Shown here: piece by piece, positions 1-8,168 of the stretch
Layout: each line of letters starts with the position of its first letter
Position numbering within the stretch: position 1 is the stretch's first letter
NCBI GenBank assembly: GCA_002386585.1
Contig: DGIZ01000146.1
Coordinates: forward strand, 1-39,184
Source: Brevundimonas sp. UBA4609
Lineage (GTDB): Bacteria > Pseudomonadota > Alphaproteobacteria > Caulobacterales > Caulobacteraceae
Length of the DNA: 39,184 nt
Direction of reading: 5' to 3'
Position numbers and translations under genes: made by a program
The notes under the pieces: generated by a model
Database searches by the model: none
Seen by the model: only the letters and a program-made list of their open reading frames with translations
What the model was told of the DNA's origin: nothing

Positions 1-2032
1 GACGGTGCAGATGGCGGGCGGTTCGGTCGAAACCGCCGGCGCCGGCGCGCACGGCGTCGCCGCCGTCGACGGAGGGAACCTCACGGTTTCGGGCGCGGCC
101 GTCGCGGCGAACGGCGCCGGATCGTCGGCGATCTACCTCGCGGGCAGCGAGGCGAACGCCGTGTCGATCACCGGCGGGAGCCTGAGCGCCGCCGACGGCG
201 CGATCATCCTTTCCGAAGGCGGGACGGGCGTGGTCTCGATCGGGGGCACCGCCGTGCTTAACCCCGCCGTCGTCAACGGCCGGCCCCTGCTGGCGCAGGT
301 GAGCGACGACGCCGCAGGTGTGGCCAGCGACCTGACGCTGAACATCGCCGACATGCCGTCGCTTGCGGGCGACATCGTCGTCGACGCATCGACCCTCGCC
401 TATAATCTGAGCAACAGCAGCTGGACGGGCGATCAGCGCCTGATCGGTTCCGGAAGCGCGAGCAGCGCCGGCCTGATCGCTTCGCAATGGACGGGCGACC
501 TGCTCGCCGACCCCGGCAACACCGCCGACGTGTCCCTGGCGCAGGGCAGTCTCTGGACCGGCCTGGCGCGAAATGCGGCCGACATCACGATCGACGCCGA
601 CAGCGCCTGGAATCTGACTGGCGATTCCAGCGCGATCGGCGCAGTGACCAACGCCGGCGTGATCCAGTTCCTGGCGAGACAGGACGGCTACAGCACGCTG
701 ACGGTCGGCGGCTATACGGGCGGCGCAGGGAGCCGCATCGGCTTCAACACCTATCTCGGCGACGACGCCTCGCCCACCAACCTGCTGGTGATCAATGGCG
801 GTCAGGCCGGCGGCACGACCACCATCCTGGTCAACAATACCGGCGGCCCCGGCGCGCTGACCGTGGACGACGGCATTCGGCTGGTCCAGGTGACCGGCGG
901 CGGCGCGACGACGGCCGAGGCCTTCACGCTGGGCCAGCGCGTCGTGGCGGGCGCCTATGAGTATCAGCTCTTCCGGGGCGGCGACTCCGATCCGGGCGAC
1001 TGGTTCCTCAGGTCTCATCTCAAGAGCGAGGATCCGAACGGGCCCGACATTCCGATTTATCGTCCTGAGACGCCGCTCTACGCGCCTATTCCTGCGATCG
1101 CGCGACAGATGGCCCTTTCAGCCCTGGGCACGCTGCACGAGCGCGTCGGCGATCAGGAAAATCTTCGGGGCTCGGCGGAGCAGCGAACCTATATGAACGG
1201 CGCCTGGGGGCGACTGTTCGGGGCGCGGCTGGACAACCGCTGGGGCGGAACGGCCGAGGCGCGGGCCGAGGGCGATCTGGTCGGGTTCCAGACCGGGCTC
1301 GACCTCTTCCGGCGGACGACGGACAGCGGCCGTCGTGATCACGTCGGCCTGTATGTGGCCTATACCGACCACGACGCGTCGATGAGCGGCCTTGCACGCG
1401 GGATGCGGGATCTGGAGGTGGGCCGCCTGCAAACGGACGGCTCGTCTGTCGGGGCTTACTGGACGCATTTCGGCCCGACGGGCTGGTATGTCGATACGGT
1501 CCTGCAGCAGAGCTGGTACGACATGGAGGCGACGTCCCTTTATGGCTCCGGGGCCTCGACCGAGACGACCGGATACACGGCGTCGCTCGAGACCGGCTAT
1601 CCGATCACCTTGCGAGAGAGCTGGCTAGTCGAGCCGCAGGCGCAGATCGTCTACCAGGATGTGCGGGTGGACGGGACGCAGGACCAGTATTCCAGCGTCG
1701 ACTGGGATGAAGGGTCGGCCTGGACCGGGCGGATCGGGGCGCGTCTGCAATACACCCGGCGCGACGCGCGCGGGACGCTTTGGCAGCCCTATGGACGGAT
1801 CAATCTCTGGCGCGCCTTCTCCGGCCAGGACGGCGTGATCCTGGGGCAATCCTCCCCCTCGATCGAGAACCGGTTCGGCCACACGGCGCTGGAAGTCGGC
1901 GGCGGCCTCACCGCTCGCGTGAGCACGAACGTGAGCCTCTACGGCCAAGCCAGCCATCGGTGGACGATCGACGGCGACCAAAGCCGCCAGACCGCCACCG
2001 AAGCCGTCTTGGGTCTTCGTATAAACTGGTAG
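1..2032 (+). CDS. Autotransporter (type Va secretion), 5' end cut by the window
   Basis: The reading frame is open from the first bases, so the N-terminus and signal peptide lie outside the window; about 676 residues are visible. The first ~330 residues are Gly/Ala/Ser/Thr/Asn-rich short repeats typical of a beta-helical passenger, including a pertactin-like stretch with LLVINGG and TILVNN. The last ~280 residues (from about NGAWGRLFGARLDNRWGG) form an autotransporter beta-barrel and end LGLRINW, with the terminal aromatic residue used for outer-membrane insertion. It should display or release an adhesin-like passenger at the cell surface. The ligand cannot be told from sequence. It converges on the DUF6607 gene with 17 nt between the stop codons. 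Confidence 0.9.
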   Translation, partial: TVQMAGGSVETAGAGAHGVAAVDGGNLTVSGAAVAANGAGSSAIYLAGSEANAVSITGGSLSAADGAIILSEGGTGVVSIGGTAVLNPAVVNGRPLLAQVSDDAAGVASDLTLNIADMPSLAGDIVVDASTLAYNLSNSSWTGDQRLIGSGSASSAGLIASQWTGDLLADPGNTADVSLAQGSLWTGLARNAADITIDADSAWNLTGDSSAIGAVTNAGVIQFLARQDGYSTLTVGGYTGGAGSRIGFNTYLGDDASPTNLLVINGGQAGGTTTILVNNTGGPGALTVDDGIRLVQVTGGGATTAEAFTLGQRVVAGAYEYQLFRGGDSDPGDWFLRSHLKSEDPNGPDIPIYRPETPLYAPIPAIARQMALSALGTLHERVGDQENLRGSAEQRTYMNGAWGRLFGARLDNRWGGTAEARAEGDLVGFQTGLDLFRRTTDSGRRDHVGLYVAYTDHDASMSGLARGMRDLEVGRLQTDGSSVGAYWTHFGPTGWYVDTVLQQSWYDMEATSLYGSGASTETTGYTASLETGYPITLRESWLVEPQAQIVYQDVRVDGTQDQYSSVDWDEGSAWTGRIGARLQYTRRDARGTLWQPYGRINLWRAFSGQDGVILGQSSPSIENRFGHTALEVGGGLTARVSTNVSLYGQASHRWTIDGDQSRQTATEAVLGLRINW

Positions 2033-2049
2033 GGCGGAGGGAACCGTCC

Positions 2050-3033
2050 TCAGGGGCGGGTCGCCTCGTTGATCAGGGCGCGAGCCCGTTCCGCCGCCGC
2101 CTCGGTGGTCAGTTCGCCGGCGTTGATCTTGTCCGCCATCTCCATCAGGGCGGCGCTGGTGACGGCGCCGGTGTCGGCGACTTCCTGCACATGGACGCCG
2201 CCGTCGCGGGTGATGACGGCGTCCCAGGCGGCGCGGACCTCGGCCCAATAGGCCTTCGTCGCGGCCCAATAGTCGTCGCCGGGCTTGGGTTCGAAGGCGG
2301 CGGACGCGTCATAGGTGTTGACCACGTCCTCCTGCACCATGGCGCGAGGTTCGCCGCCGTCGCGGCCGGTCATCTTGACGTTGTCCTGGATATGGACCCA
2401 GCCGCCGGGACGGATGACGTGGCGATTGGTCCCGAGATAGCGATCGTAGACCGGGTTCCGCACGGCGTCCCGGCGAGCCAGGGGGCGCCAGGTCGGGCCC
2501 GAGGTCCAGACCGTCATGCCGTTGTCGTAGCTCCAGCGCCCCACGCCGCCGTAACGGGGCGAATCGTCCGTCTGCCACACGGTCTGGGACCAGGCGCCCC
2601 GACGGTCCTCAGGGGACACAGGCGTCAGGGTCCACTGGTCGGGGCTGGCGTAGGTCAGAACGGTCTCGGGCTGATAGGTCCAATCCTGGCGCCAGTGCTT
2701 GACGAGGATGGTCTGGCCCTCGTGATACATGACCAGGATGTGCTGCAGGCTGATGCGGTCGCCCGTGTCATGGACGACGCGCACGATCTCCGTCCCGCCG
2801 GACGTCTTGGGTTCAAGCGGCTGATAGTCGGCTTGCAGGCCGACGGTTTCACGCATGTTGAAACGCACGCGATAGTCGCCGACCTGGGCCAGGATGGCCT
2901 GGCGGTCGCGTTCAAAGGCGCTGGTCGGGGCCGGTGACGACGCCTGGGTCTGGGGCGAGGTCGAGGCGAGGGGCAGGGCCTGGGCGGCGGAGGCGCCGGT
3001 CAGCAGGGCCGCAGCGATCAGGATGGCGCGCAT
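2050..3033 (-). CDS. DUF6607 family exported protein, partner of a TonB receptor
   Basis: The protein is 327 residues when started at the ATG that opens a clear signal peptide (MRAILIAAALLTGASAAQA, then LPLAS). The open frame extends further upstream, but that part overlaps the receptor gene and is Arg-rich, so it was not used; a second possible start lies at 3078. The mature part is rich in Trp and Tyr (for example HWRQDWTYQPETVLTY and the GPTWRPLARRD region), a pattern I associate with DUF6607 proteins that accompany haem/iron TonB receptors. It starts about 54 nt after the receptor stop on the same strand, so the two are probably one iron-responsive unit. The function is unknown; a periplasmic or outer-membrane accessory role in haem use is inference from context. 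Confidence 0.75.
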   Translation of the reverse strand: MRAILIAAALLTGASAAQALPLASTSPQTQASSPAPTSAFERDRQAILAQVGDYRVRFNMRETVGLQADYQPLEPKTSGGTEIVRVVHDTGDRISLQHILVMYHEGQTILVKHWRQDWTYQPETVLTYASPDQWTLTPVSPEDRRGAWSQTVWQTDDSPRYGGVGRWSYDNGMTVWTSGPTWRPLARRDAVRNPVYDRYLGTNRHVIRPGGWVHIQDNVKMTGRDGGEPRAMVQEDVVNTYDASAAFEPKPGDDYWAATKAYWAEVRAAWDAVITRDGGVHVQEVADTGAVTSAALMEMADKINAGELTTEAAAERARALINEATRP

Positions 3034-3086
3034 CGGTTGTCCGTTCTTGTGCAGGAGAGCTTCGCGTTTGTGGGTCATGAGGCGGT

Positions 3087-5300
3087 TCACAGGCGGATGT
3101 TCAGCGAGACGCCGACATTGCGGCCCGGTTGGGTGAAGGCGTCGAGCGTGGCGGGACGGGTGCCGACGGCGGGGCGGTTCAGGCCGCGCACGTCGCTCCA
3201 CCAGGCGTATTTCTCGTCGAAGACATTGAAGACGCCGGCGCGCAGGGTGGCCCGCTCGGTCACGTTCCAGAAGGCGGTGATGTCCAGCAGGGTGAAGCGC
3301 TCGCCCGGCCAGCACAGGCCGCCGCCGCATTCGTGGTTCGACTTTCTGTCCGACCAGGTGACGGTGGCGCTTCCGCCCCAGACGCCCGAGGGGGCGGCGT
3401 AGTTCAGCCCGCCGACCAGCTTGATCGGATCGACGCTGGTCAGGGCGCCGCGTTCGCCGTCCGTCTCCTGCTCTCCGTCTGCGAAGGAGGCGGCGACGAT
3501 GGCCGAGAGGCCGTTGTCCCAGTGGATGTCGCCGCGCGCTTCCAGGCCCCAGATCTCGACCTTGGTCAGGTTGACGTACTGATAGATCAGCGGATCGACG
3601 CCCGGCACGCCGGTCCCGCTCACCACCACCTGATTGATGAAGTCGTCGTATTCCGTGCGGAAGGCCGTGGCCTGCAGCGAAAGGGCGCCGCCGAAGGCCT
3701 CCAGATTGCGGAAGCGGAAGCCACCCTCGATGCTCTCGCTGGTCTCGGACTTCAGGTCTGGATTGGGGATGGACTCATAGCCGAACACCGGGTTGGCGAA
3801 GAAGTTGTTCACTTGCATGGGCGAGGGCGCTTTGAAGCCCTGGGCGTAGTTGGCGAAGACGCCGAAGTGGTCGTCCGCCCAGTAGATGGCGCCGATCTTG
3901 GGCGACAGATGGCTGTCGCTCTGGCCTTCGGCCGGGGCCGGGAACAGGGCGTCGGCCTTGGGCGTCAGCTCATACCAGTCGTAGCGTAGGGCCGGAATGA
4001 TGCTGAGACGGCCGCCCAGCAGATCGATCTCGTCCTGGATGAACAGGCCCGCCAGGTCGAACTCGGTCTTGGGGAACGGACGGGCGGGGAAAGGCTCGCC
4101 CATCGGCGGGACCGTGCCGTCGCGGATTCCTTCCTGGGTGGTGCGCGACCAGTCGACGCCGAAGGTGACACGGTGGCGAACCGCCTCGCCGCCGAAGCTC
4201 TTGGAACCCTGCGCCGCCAGGCCCCAGACGGCGTTATCGAAGGTCACGTCGCGGGTGCGATCGCCCAGCGTCGGACGCTGCTCATAGGTGAACTGGCGCG
4301 TCGTCGCATCCTGCCAGAAGACGGCGGCGGAGCCGGAATCGAGCCCCAGGAAGTCGTCAAAACGCCAGTCAAGGCTGACGCGGTCTCGCTGCGTCTCGTC
4401 CTGGGCGCTCAGGCCGGTGACGGAGGCGGAATAGCTGCTGAGCGCCTCGCCCTCCATGTCCTGGTCGAAGTGGTCGTAGGTCAGGCGCAGAGTGTGATTG
4501 GGCGCTGCGTCCCAGACCAGCTTGGCCAGCACGGCGTTGGAGGCGAAGTCCTGAGGGTTGGGCTGGGTCCGCGCGGCGCCGACGCCGCCCGTTTCGGCCA
4601 TGTTCTCGGTCTCCTGGGAGTCGCGACGGGTGTAGGCCAGCAGGCCTGACAGGGACCCGCTGCGCCCGGCTAGGGCCAGGCCTTCGGTCCAGCCCTCGTC
4701 GGCGGAGTTGTAGCCGACCCGCGCACGGGCGCCGAAGCTGCGGCCCGCCTCGATGAAGTCGGTCGGGTCCTTCGAGGTGAAGCTGACCGCCCCGGCGATG
4801 CCGTCCGAGCCGTAGAGGGCCGAGGCCGGACCGCGCAGGATCTCGACCGACTTGACCAGATCCAGATCGTTGTAGCCGCCGCGCCCCACAGCCTGCGCCC
4901 CGAAGGCGAAGCCGTCCGGCACCCGCACCCCGTCCTGCACGATCAGCACCCGGTTGCCGCCCATGCCGCGGATGGTGAAGCCCGAATTGCCGTCGCGCCC
5001 GGCGCCCGACAGGGCGGCCGAGAAACGGGCGGGGCTTGTCGGAACGCTGACGCCCGGCTCGAACCGGATCAGGTCCTTGATGTCGGTGACCAGATTGGTC
5101 TCGATCGCCTCGGCGGTGATGACGCTGACGCTGGCCGGAACTTCATCGGCCCGGCGTTCGGTGCGGGTGCCGACGACGGTGACGGGCGCCACCCGCACCG
5201 GCTGGTTCAGATCGATCGCGGAGGCAGCCTCCTCGGCGATGGCCGGGAAGGCGGCGGCGAGGGCGGAGAGCCCGGCGGAAATCATCAATAGCGAACGCAT
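3087..5300 (-). CDS. TonB-dependent receptor, haem/hemoglobin type (HutA/HmuR-like)
   Basis: This outer-membrane active-transport receptor has 737 residues from the ATG at 5300; a GTG nine bases upstream is an alternative. A signal peptide (MRSLLMISAGLSALAAAFPAIA) is followed by a plug domain containing VTVVGTRTERRADEVPASVSVI, FTIRGMGGNRVLIVQDGVR and EILRGPASALYGSDGIAGAVSF, then a ~550-residue beta-barrel ending NVGVSLNIRL. The barrel contains FAVFANYAQGFKAPSP-like motifs (here FGVFANYAQGFKAP) and NPDLKSETSES, usual for haem and siderophore receptors. The plug style and the DUF6607 partner favour the haem/hemoglobin receptor family. A Fur-like element lies about 37 nt upstream. The ligand is an inference. 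Confidence 0.88.
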   Translation of the reverse strand: MRSLLMISAGLSALAAAFPAIAEEAASAIDLNQPVRVAPVTVVGTRTERRADEVPASVSVITAEAIETNLVTDIKDLIRFEPGVSVPTSPARFSAALSGAGRDGNSGFTIRGMGGNRVLIVQDGVRVPDGFAFGAQAVGRGGYNDLDLVKSVEILRGPASALYGSDGIAGAVSFTSKDPTDFIEAGRSFGARARVGYNSADEGWTEGLALAGRSGSLSGLLAYTRRDSQETENMAETGGVGAARTQPNPQDFASNAVLAKLVWDAAPNHTLRLTYDHFDQDMEGEALSSYSASVTGLSAQDETQRDRVSLDWRFDDFLGLDSGSAAVFWQDATTRQFTYEQRPTLGDRTRDVTFDNAVWGLAAQGSKSFGGEAVRHRVTFGVDWSRTTQEGIRDGTVPPMGEPFPARPFPKTEFDLAGLFIQDEIDLLGGRLSIIPALRYDWYELTPKADALFPAPAEGQSDSHLSPKIGAIYWADDHFGVFANYAQGFKAPSPMQVNNFFANPVFGYESIPNPDLKSETSESIEGGFRFRNLEAFGGALSLQATAFRTEYDDFINQVVVSGTGVPGVDPLIYQYVNLTKVEIWGLEARGDIHWDNGLSAIVAASFADGEQETDGERGALTSVDPIKLVGGLNYAAPSGVWGGSATVTWSDRKSNHECGGGLCWPGERFTLLDITAFWNVTERATLRAGVFNVFDEKYAWWSDVRGLNRPAVGTRPATLDAFTQPGRNVGVSLNIRL

Positions 5301-5598
5301 CGGCGGCACCCCGTTGGAAACAGGCCCTGCCTTTAGTGCGAACGATTATCAGAATCAATCTAAGTTCGGTTCGAGCCCCAGATTCATCACTTGCCGTTCG
5401 ATCCTCTGCGCGTTGGCGATGCCGAACTTGCGACTAGGCACCCTTGATTCAAGGATGAGGCTGCGGCTGAAAAATAGGGTGTGGTGCGAGGAAGTTTCGC
5501 CTGATCGCCGCCGCAGCTTCATTCGGCTGTGACCGGCTCGTCGCGCACGCGACATTCAGCATCTCTAGGTCTGATCCGCTTTCTCAGGGGGTAAGACC
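5301..5598. promoter_or_regulatory. Divergent intergenic region between two TonB receptors
   Basis: This 298-nt stretch separates two divergent receptor genes and must carry both promoters. Besides the Fur-like box it holds a 13-nt palindrome, CCTTGA-T-TCAAGG, at 5442-5454, and a weak Pho-box-like pair (CTGTGAC, then TCGTCGC four bases later) around 5527-5543. A 66-codon antisense frame across it has no ribosome site or recognisable composition, so I do not call a gene there. The right-hand gene has a good ribosome site (CAGGGGGTAAGACC, then ATG). Confidence 0.45.
5337..5357 (-). promoter_or_regulatory. Candidate Fur/iron box before the haem-type receptor
   Basis: In receptor orientation the site reads TGATTCTGATAATCGTTCGCA. 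It contains GATTCTGATAATC, an inverted repeat GATT-N5-AATC close to the Fur core GATAATGATAATC. It lies 37-57 nt upstream of the receptor start, where a promoter would be. The match is by eye; no matrix was run. Confidence 0.5.
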
Positions 5599-8157
5599 AT
5601 GAAGCCGATCAGCCTCAAGCGTGGATTCCTGGCGGGCGCCGCCGTAGCGGGTCTGATGGCGACCGGAGCCGCCCACGCCCAGAGCGTTTCGCCGGGGGAG
5701 GCGACGACCGCCGTGGACGACATCGTGGTGACGGCCCAGCTGCGCGCTCAGGACCCGATCGAGGTGCCCTTCGCTCTGACGGCCTACAGCGGCGACTTCC
5801 TGGAAAACCTGGGCGTGCAGGAGTTCGACCAGCTGTCGGCCTTTGTGCCGGGCTTCCTGGTGCAGAACCAGTCGCCGAACAATCCGGGCTTCGTGATGCG
5901 CGGCATCACTTCGGACTCGGGCGCGGCTACCGCCGAGCCGCGCGTGTCGGTGTTCCAGGACGGGGTGTCGATCTCCAAGTCGCGCGGCTCCTATGTCGAA
6001 CTGTTCGACATGGAGCGGATCGAGGTGGCCAAGGGGCCGCAGTCGACTCTCTATGGTCGCGGCGCCCTGATCGGCGCGGTCAATCTGGTGCAGAACCGCG
6101 CCCGTCCGGGCCAGTTTGACGCCGGCGCTCGCATCGAGGCGGGCGACCTGGATTATCGCGCGGTCGAGGGCTTCGTGAACGCGCCCGTCGGCGAGACCGG
6201 CGCCCTGCGCCTGGCGGCGCGGATGAAGACGCGCGGCGGCACGGTCGAGAACCTGCTGGGCGGCGAGGACTATAATTCGATCGAGACCAAGGCCCTGCGC
6301 CTGTCGGGCGCCTGGGCGCCGACCGACAATCTGCGCGCCGATCTGATCGCCAACTATCAGACGGATACGGCCAGCGGCACCTCGTTCAAGTCGATCGCCT
6401 ATGATCCGTTCGACCCGAGGACGGGCGCCTCCCTGGGCGGTCGTGCGCCGTGGGAAGGGGCGGCCCTGACGCCGGGCGCTGATTTCGACGGCGGCGTCAG
6501 CCTGGGTCTGGATCGCGAGGTCTGGGGCGTGACGGGCCTGGTGAAGTGGGATCTGTCGCCGTCGCTGACGCTGAACTCGACCACGGCCTATCGCCAGTTC
6601 GACTCGACCGAGGTGTTTGATCCGGACGGCACGTCGCTGCCGCTGCTCACGGCGGCCGAGCACGCCTATGGCGAACAGTGGAGCCAGGAGTTCCGCCTGA
6701 ACTTCGACAACGGCGGCCGCTTCTCTGGCTTCGTCGGCGCAGGCTATTTCAACGAGGAAGGCTTCCAGCGGATGCCGACCCAGTTCGACGAGCGTCTGGC
6801 CCTGCTGCAACTGGCGACGCCGCTGGGCGATCAGCGGCTGAAGATGTTCTACGCCGCGCCGACGCCGTTGCTGATGGGCGGCATCTTGCAGTCCATGCTG
6901 CCTGCCGCGGCGCATCCGCTGATCCCCGGCATCGTCGGCAATCTGAAGCCCGCCCATATCGAGACGGCGACGAACCGGGCTGATCTGACCTCCTATGATC
7001 TGTTCGGTGATCTGACCTTCAAGGCGACCGACCGGTTGGAGTTCTCGGGCGGGGTGCGCTGGACGCGCGACGACAAGACCACGGGCTATTCCGCGGCGGT
7101 GCTGAACGGCCGTTCCATCGCCGGCGGCCTAGTGGCGGTGCAGACCCTCGGCGTTCAGGCCCAGCAACTGGCTCAGGCTGGAGACCTAGCCGGCGCTCAG
7201 CGGCTGCAGCAGCAGATCACGGCCATCCTGACGGGGCTGGCGACGCCAGGCGCGGCCGATCTGCCGCTGGCCTCGGGCTTGCCTCTGTTCGCGCTGACCG
7301 CTCAGCCGACCGCCAATAACGGCGACCTGATCCAGGCGGATCACGAGGACGACGGCTTCACCTGGCGTCTGACGGCGCGCTACGCCCTGTCGGACGACGC
7401 CAGCCTCTACGCCAACTATGCGCGCGGCCGTCGCCCCGAGGTGCTGGAGGTGCGCGGCCCGTCCGTTCCGCTGGGCGCCCCGACCTTTGAAGTCATCCCC
7501 GCCGAGACCGTCGACAGCTTCGAGGTCGGCTACAAGACGGCGCTGATGGATCGCCGTCTGCGGCTGGACGGGGCGGTGTTCCACTACGCCTACGACAACT
7601 TCCAGACGACCGAGCAGGACGGCACCCGCTTCGTCACCGTCAATGCGGGCAAGGCGAACGCCTATGGGTTTGAGGGCCAGGTCGCCTTCGCCGCGACGCC
7701 GACCTTCGATCTGTTCGGCACCTACGGCTACAACCACTCGCGCTTCGACGGGGGCGCGCGCGACGGCAATCGCTTCCGCCTGTCGCCGGACCACATGGCC
7801 TCGTTCGGCGCGACCTGGCGCCTGCCGGTCGAGGCCGGGACCATCGAGGTCCAGCCAACCTACACCTGGCAGTCCAAGGTCTTCTTCGATGACGACAACG
7901 ACCGCCCGGAGCTGCAGACCGGCAACTTCGTCGCCGACACGGTGCAGGACGAATACCAGGACGGCTACGGCCTGCTGAACCTGCGGGTGCGCTACGCCCC
8001 GTTGTCGGGGAACTGGGGCGTCGAGGCCTTCGGCGACAACATCCTGGACGAGGAATACATCAAGGACGCGGGCAACACCGGCGATGCGCTGGGCCTGCCG
8101 ACCTTCATCGCCGGACGAGGCGCCAGCTATGGCGTCGCCTTCACCCTGCGCTACTGA
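5599..8157 (+). CDS. TonB-dependent receptor (substrate unknown), upstream of phoD
   Basis: The protein has 852 residues with a signal peptide ending GAAHAQS. The plug begins VDDIVVTAQLRAQDPIEVPFALT and includes FVMRGITSD, VSVFQDGVSISKSRGSY and RIEVAKGPQSTLYGRGALIGAVN, which is the TonB receptor plug pattern in the style of caulobacterial and sphingomonad receptors. The barrel contains SLYANYARGRRPEVLE and NILDEEYIKDAGN and ends SYGVAFTLRY with a terminal Tyr. The start is set by a strong ribosome site. The phosphatase gene begins 11 nt after its stop, so the two are almost surely co-transcribed; this suggests uptake linked to a phosphoester substrate. That link is inference from context. Confidence 0.88.
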   Translation: MKPISLKRGFLAGAAVAGLMATGAAHAQSVSPGEATTAVDDIVVTAQLRAQDPIEVPFALTAYSGDFLENLGVQEFDQLSAFVPGFLVQNQSPNNPGFVMRGITSDSGAATAEPRVSVFQDGVSISKSRGSYVELFDMERIEVAKGPQSTLYGRGALIGAVNLVQNRARPGQFDAGARIEAGDLDYRAVEGFVNAPVGETGALRLAARMKTRGGTVENLLGGEDYNSIETKALRLSGAWAPTDNLRADLIANYQTDTASGTSFKSIAYDPFDPRTGASLGGRAPWEGAALTPGADFDGGVSLGLDREVWGVTGLVKWDLSPSLTLNSTTAYRQFDSTEVFDPDGTSLPLLTAAEHAYGEQWSQEFRLNFDNGGRFSGFVGAGYFNEEGFQRMPTQFDERLALLQLATPLGDQRLKMFYAAPTPLLMGGILQSMLPAAAHPLIPGIVGNLKPAHIETATNRADLTSYDLFGDLTFKATDRLEFSGGVRWTRDDKTTGYSAAVLNGRSIAGGLVAVQTLGVQAQQLAQAGDLAGAQRLQQQITAILTGLATPGAADLPLASGLPLFALTAQPTANNGDLIQADHEDDGFTWRLTARYALSDDASLYANYARGRRPEVLEVRGPSVPLGAPTFEVIPAETVDSFEVGYKTALMDRRLRLDGAVFHYAYDNFQTTEQDGTRFVTVNAGKANAYGFEGQVAFAATPTFDLFGTYGYNHSRFDGGARDGNRFRLSPDHMASFGATWRLPVEAGTIEVQPTYTWQSKVFFDDDNDRPELQTGNFVADTVQDEYQDGYGLLNLRVRYAPLSGNWGVEAFGDNILDEEYIKDAGNTGDALGLPTFIAGRGASYGVAFTLRY

Positions 8158-8168
8158 GGACCAGAGCC

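Noticed and set aside
5355..5555. 66-codon minus-strand frame between the two TonB receptors
   Set aside because: No ribosome site, no recognisable composition, and it covers the divergent promoter region.
5584..6957. Long antisense frame inside the second TonB receptor (and similar ones at 8151-9893, 23970-25376 and 11488-12672)
   Set aside because: They are Arg/Gly/Ala/His-rich mirror frames of clear genes with no family motifs or ribosome sites; common in high-GC DNA.
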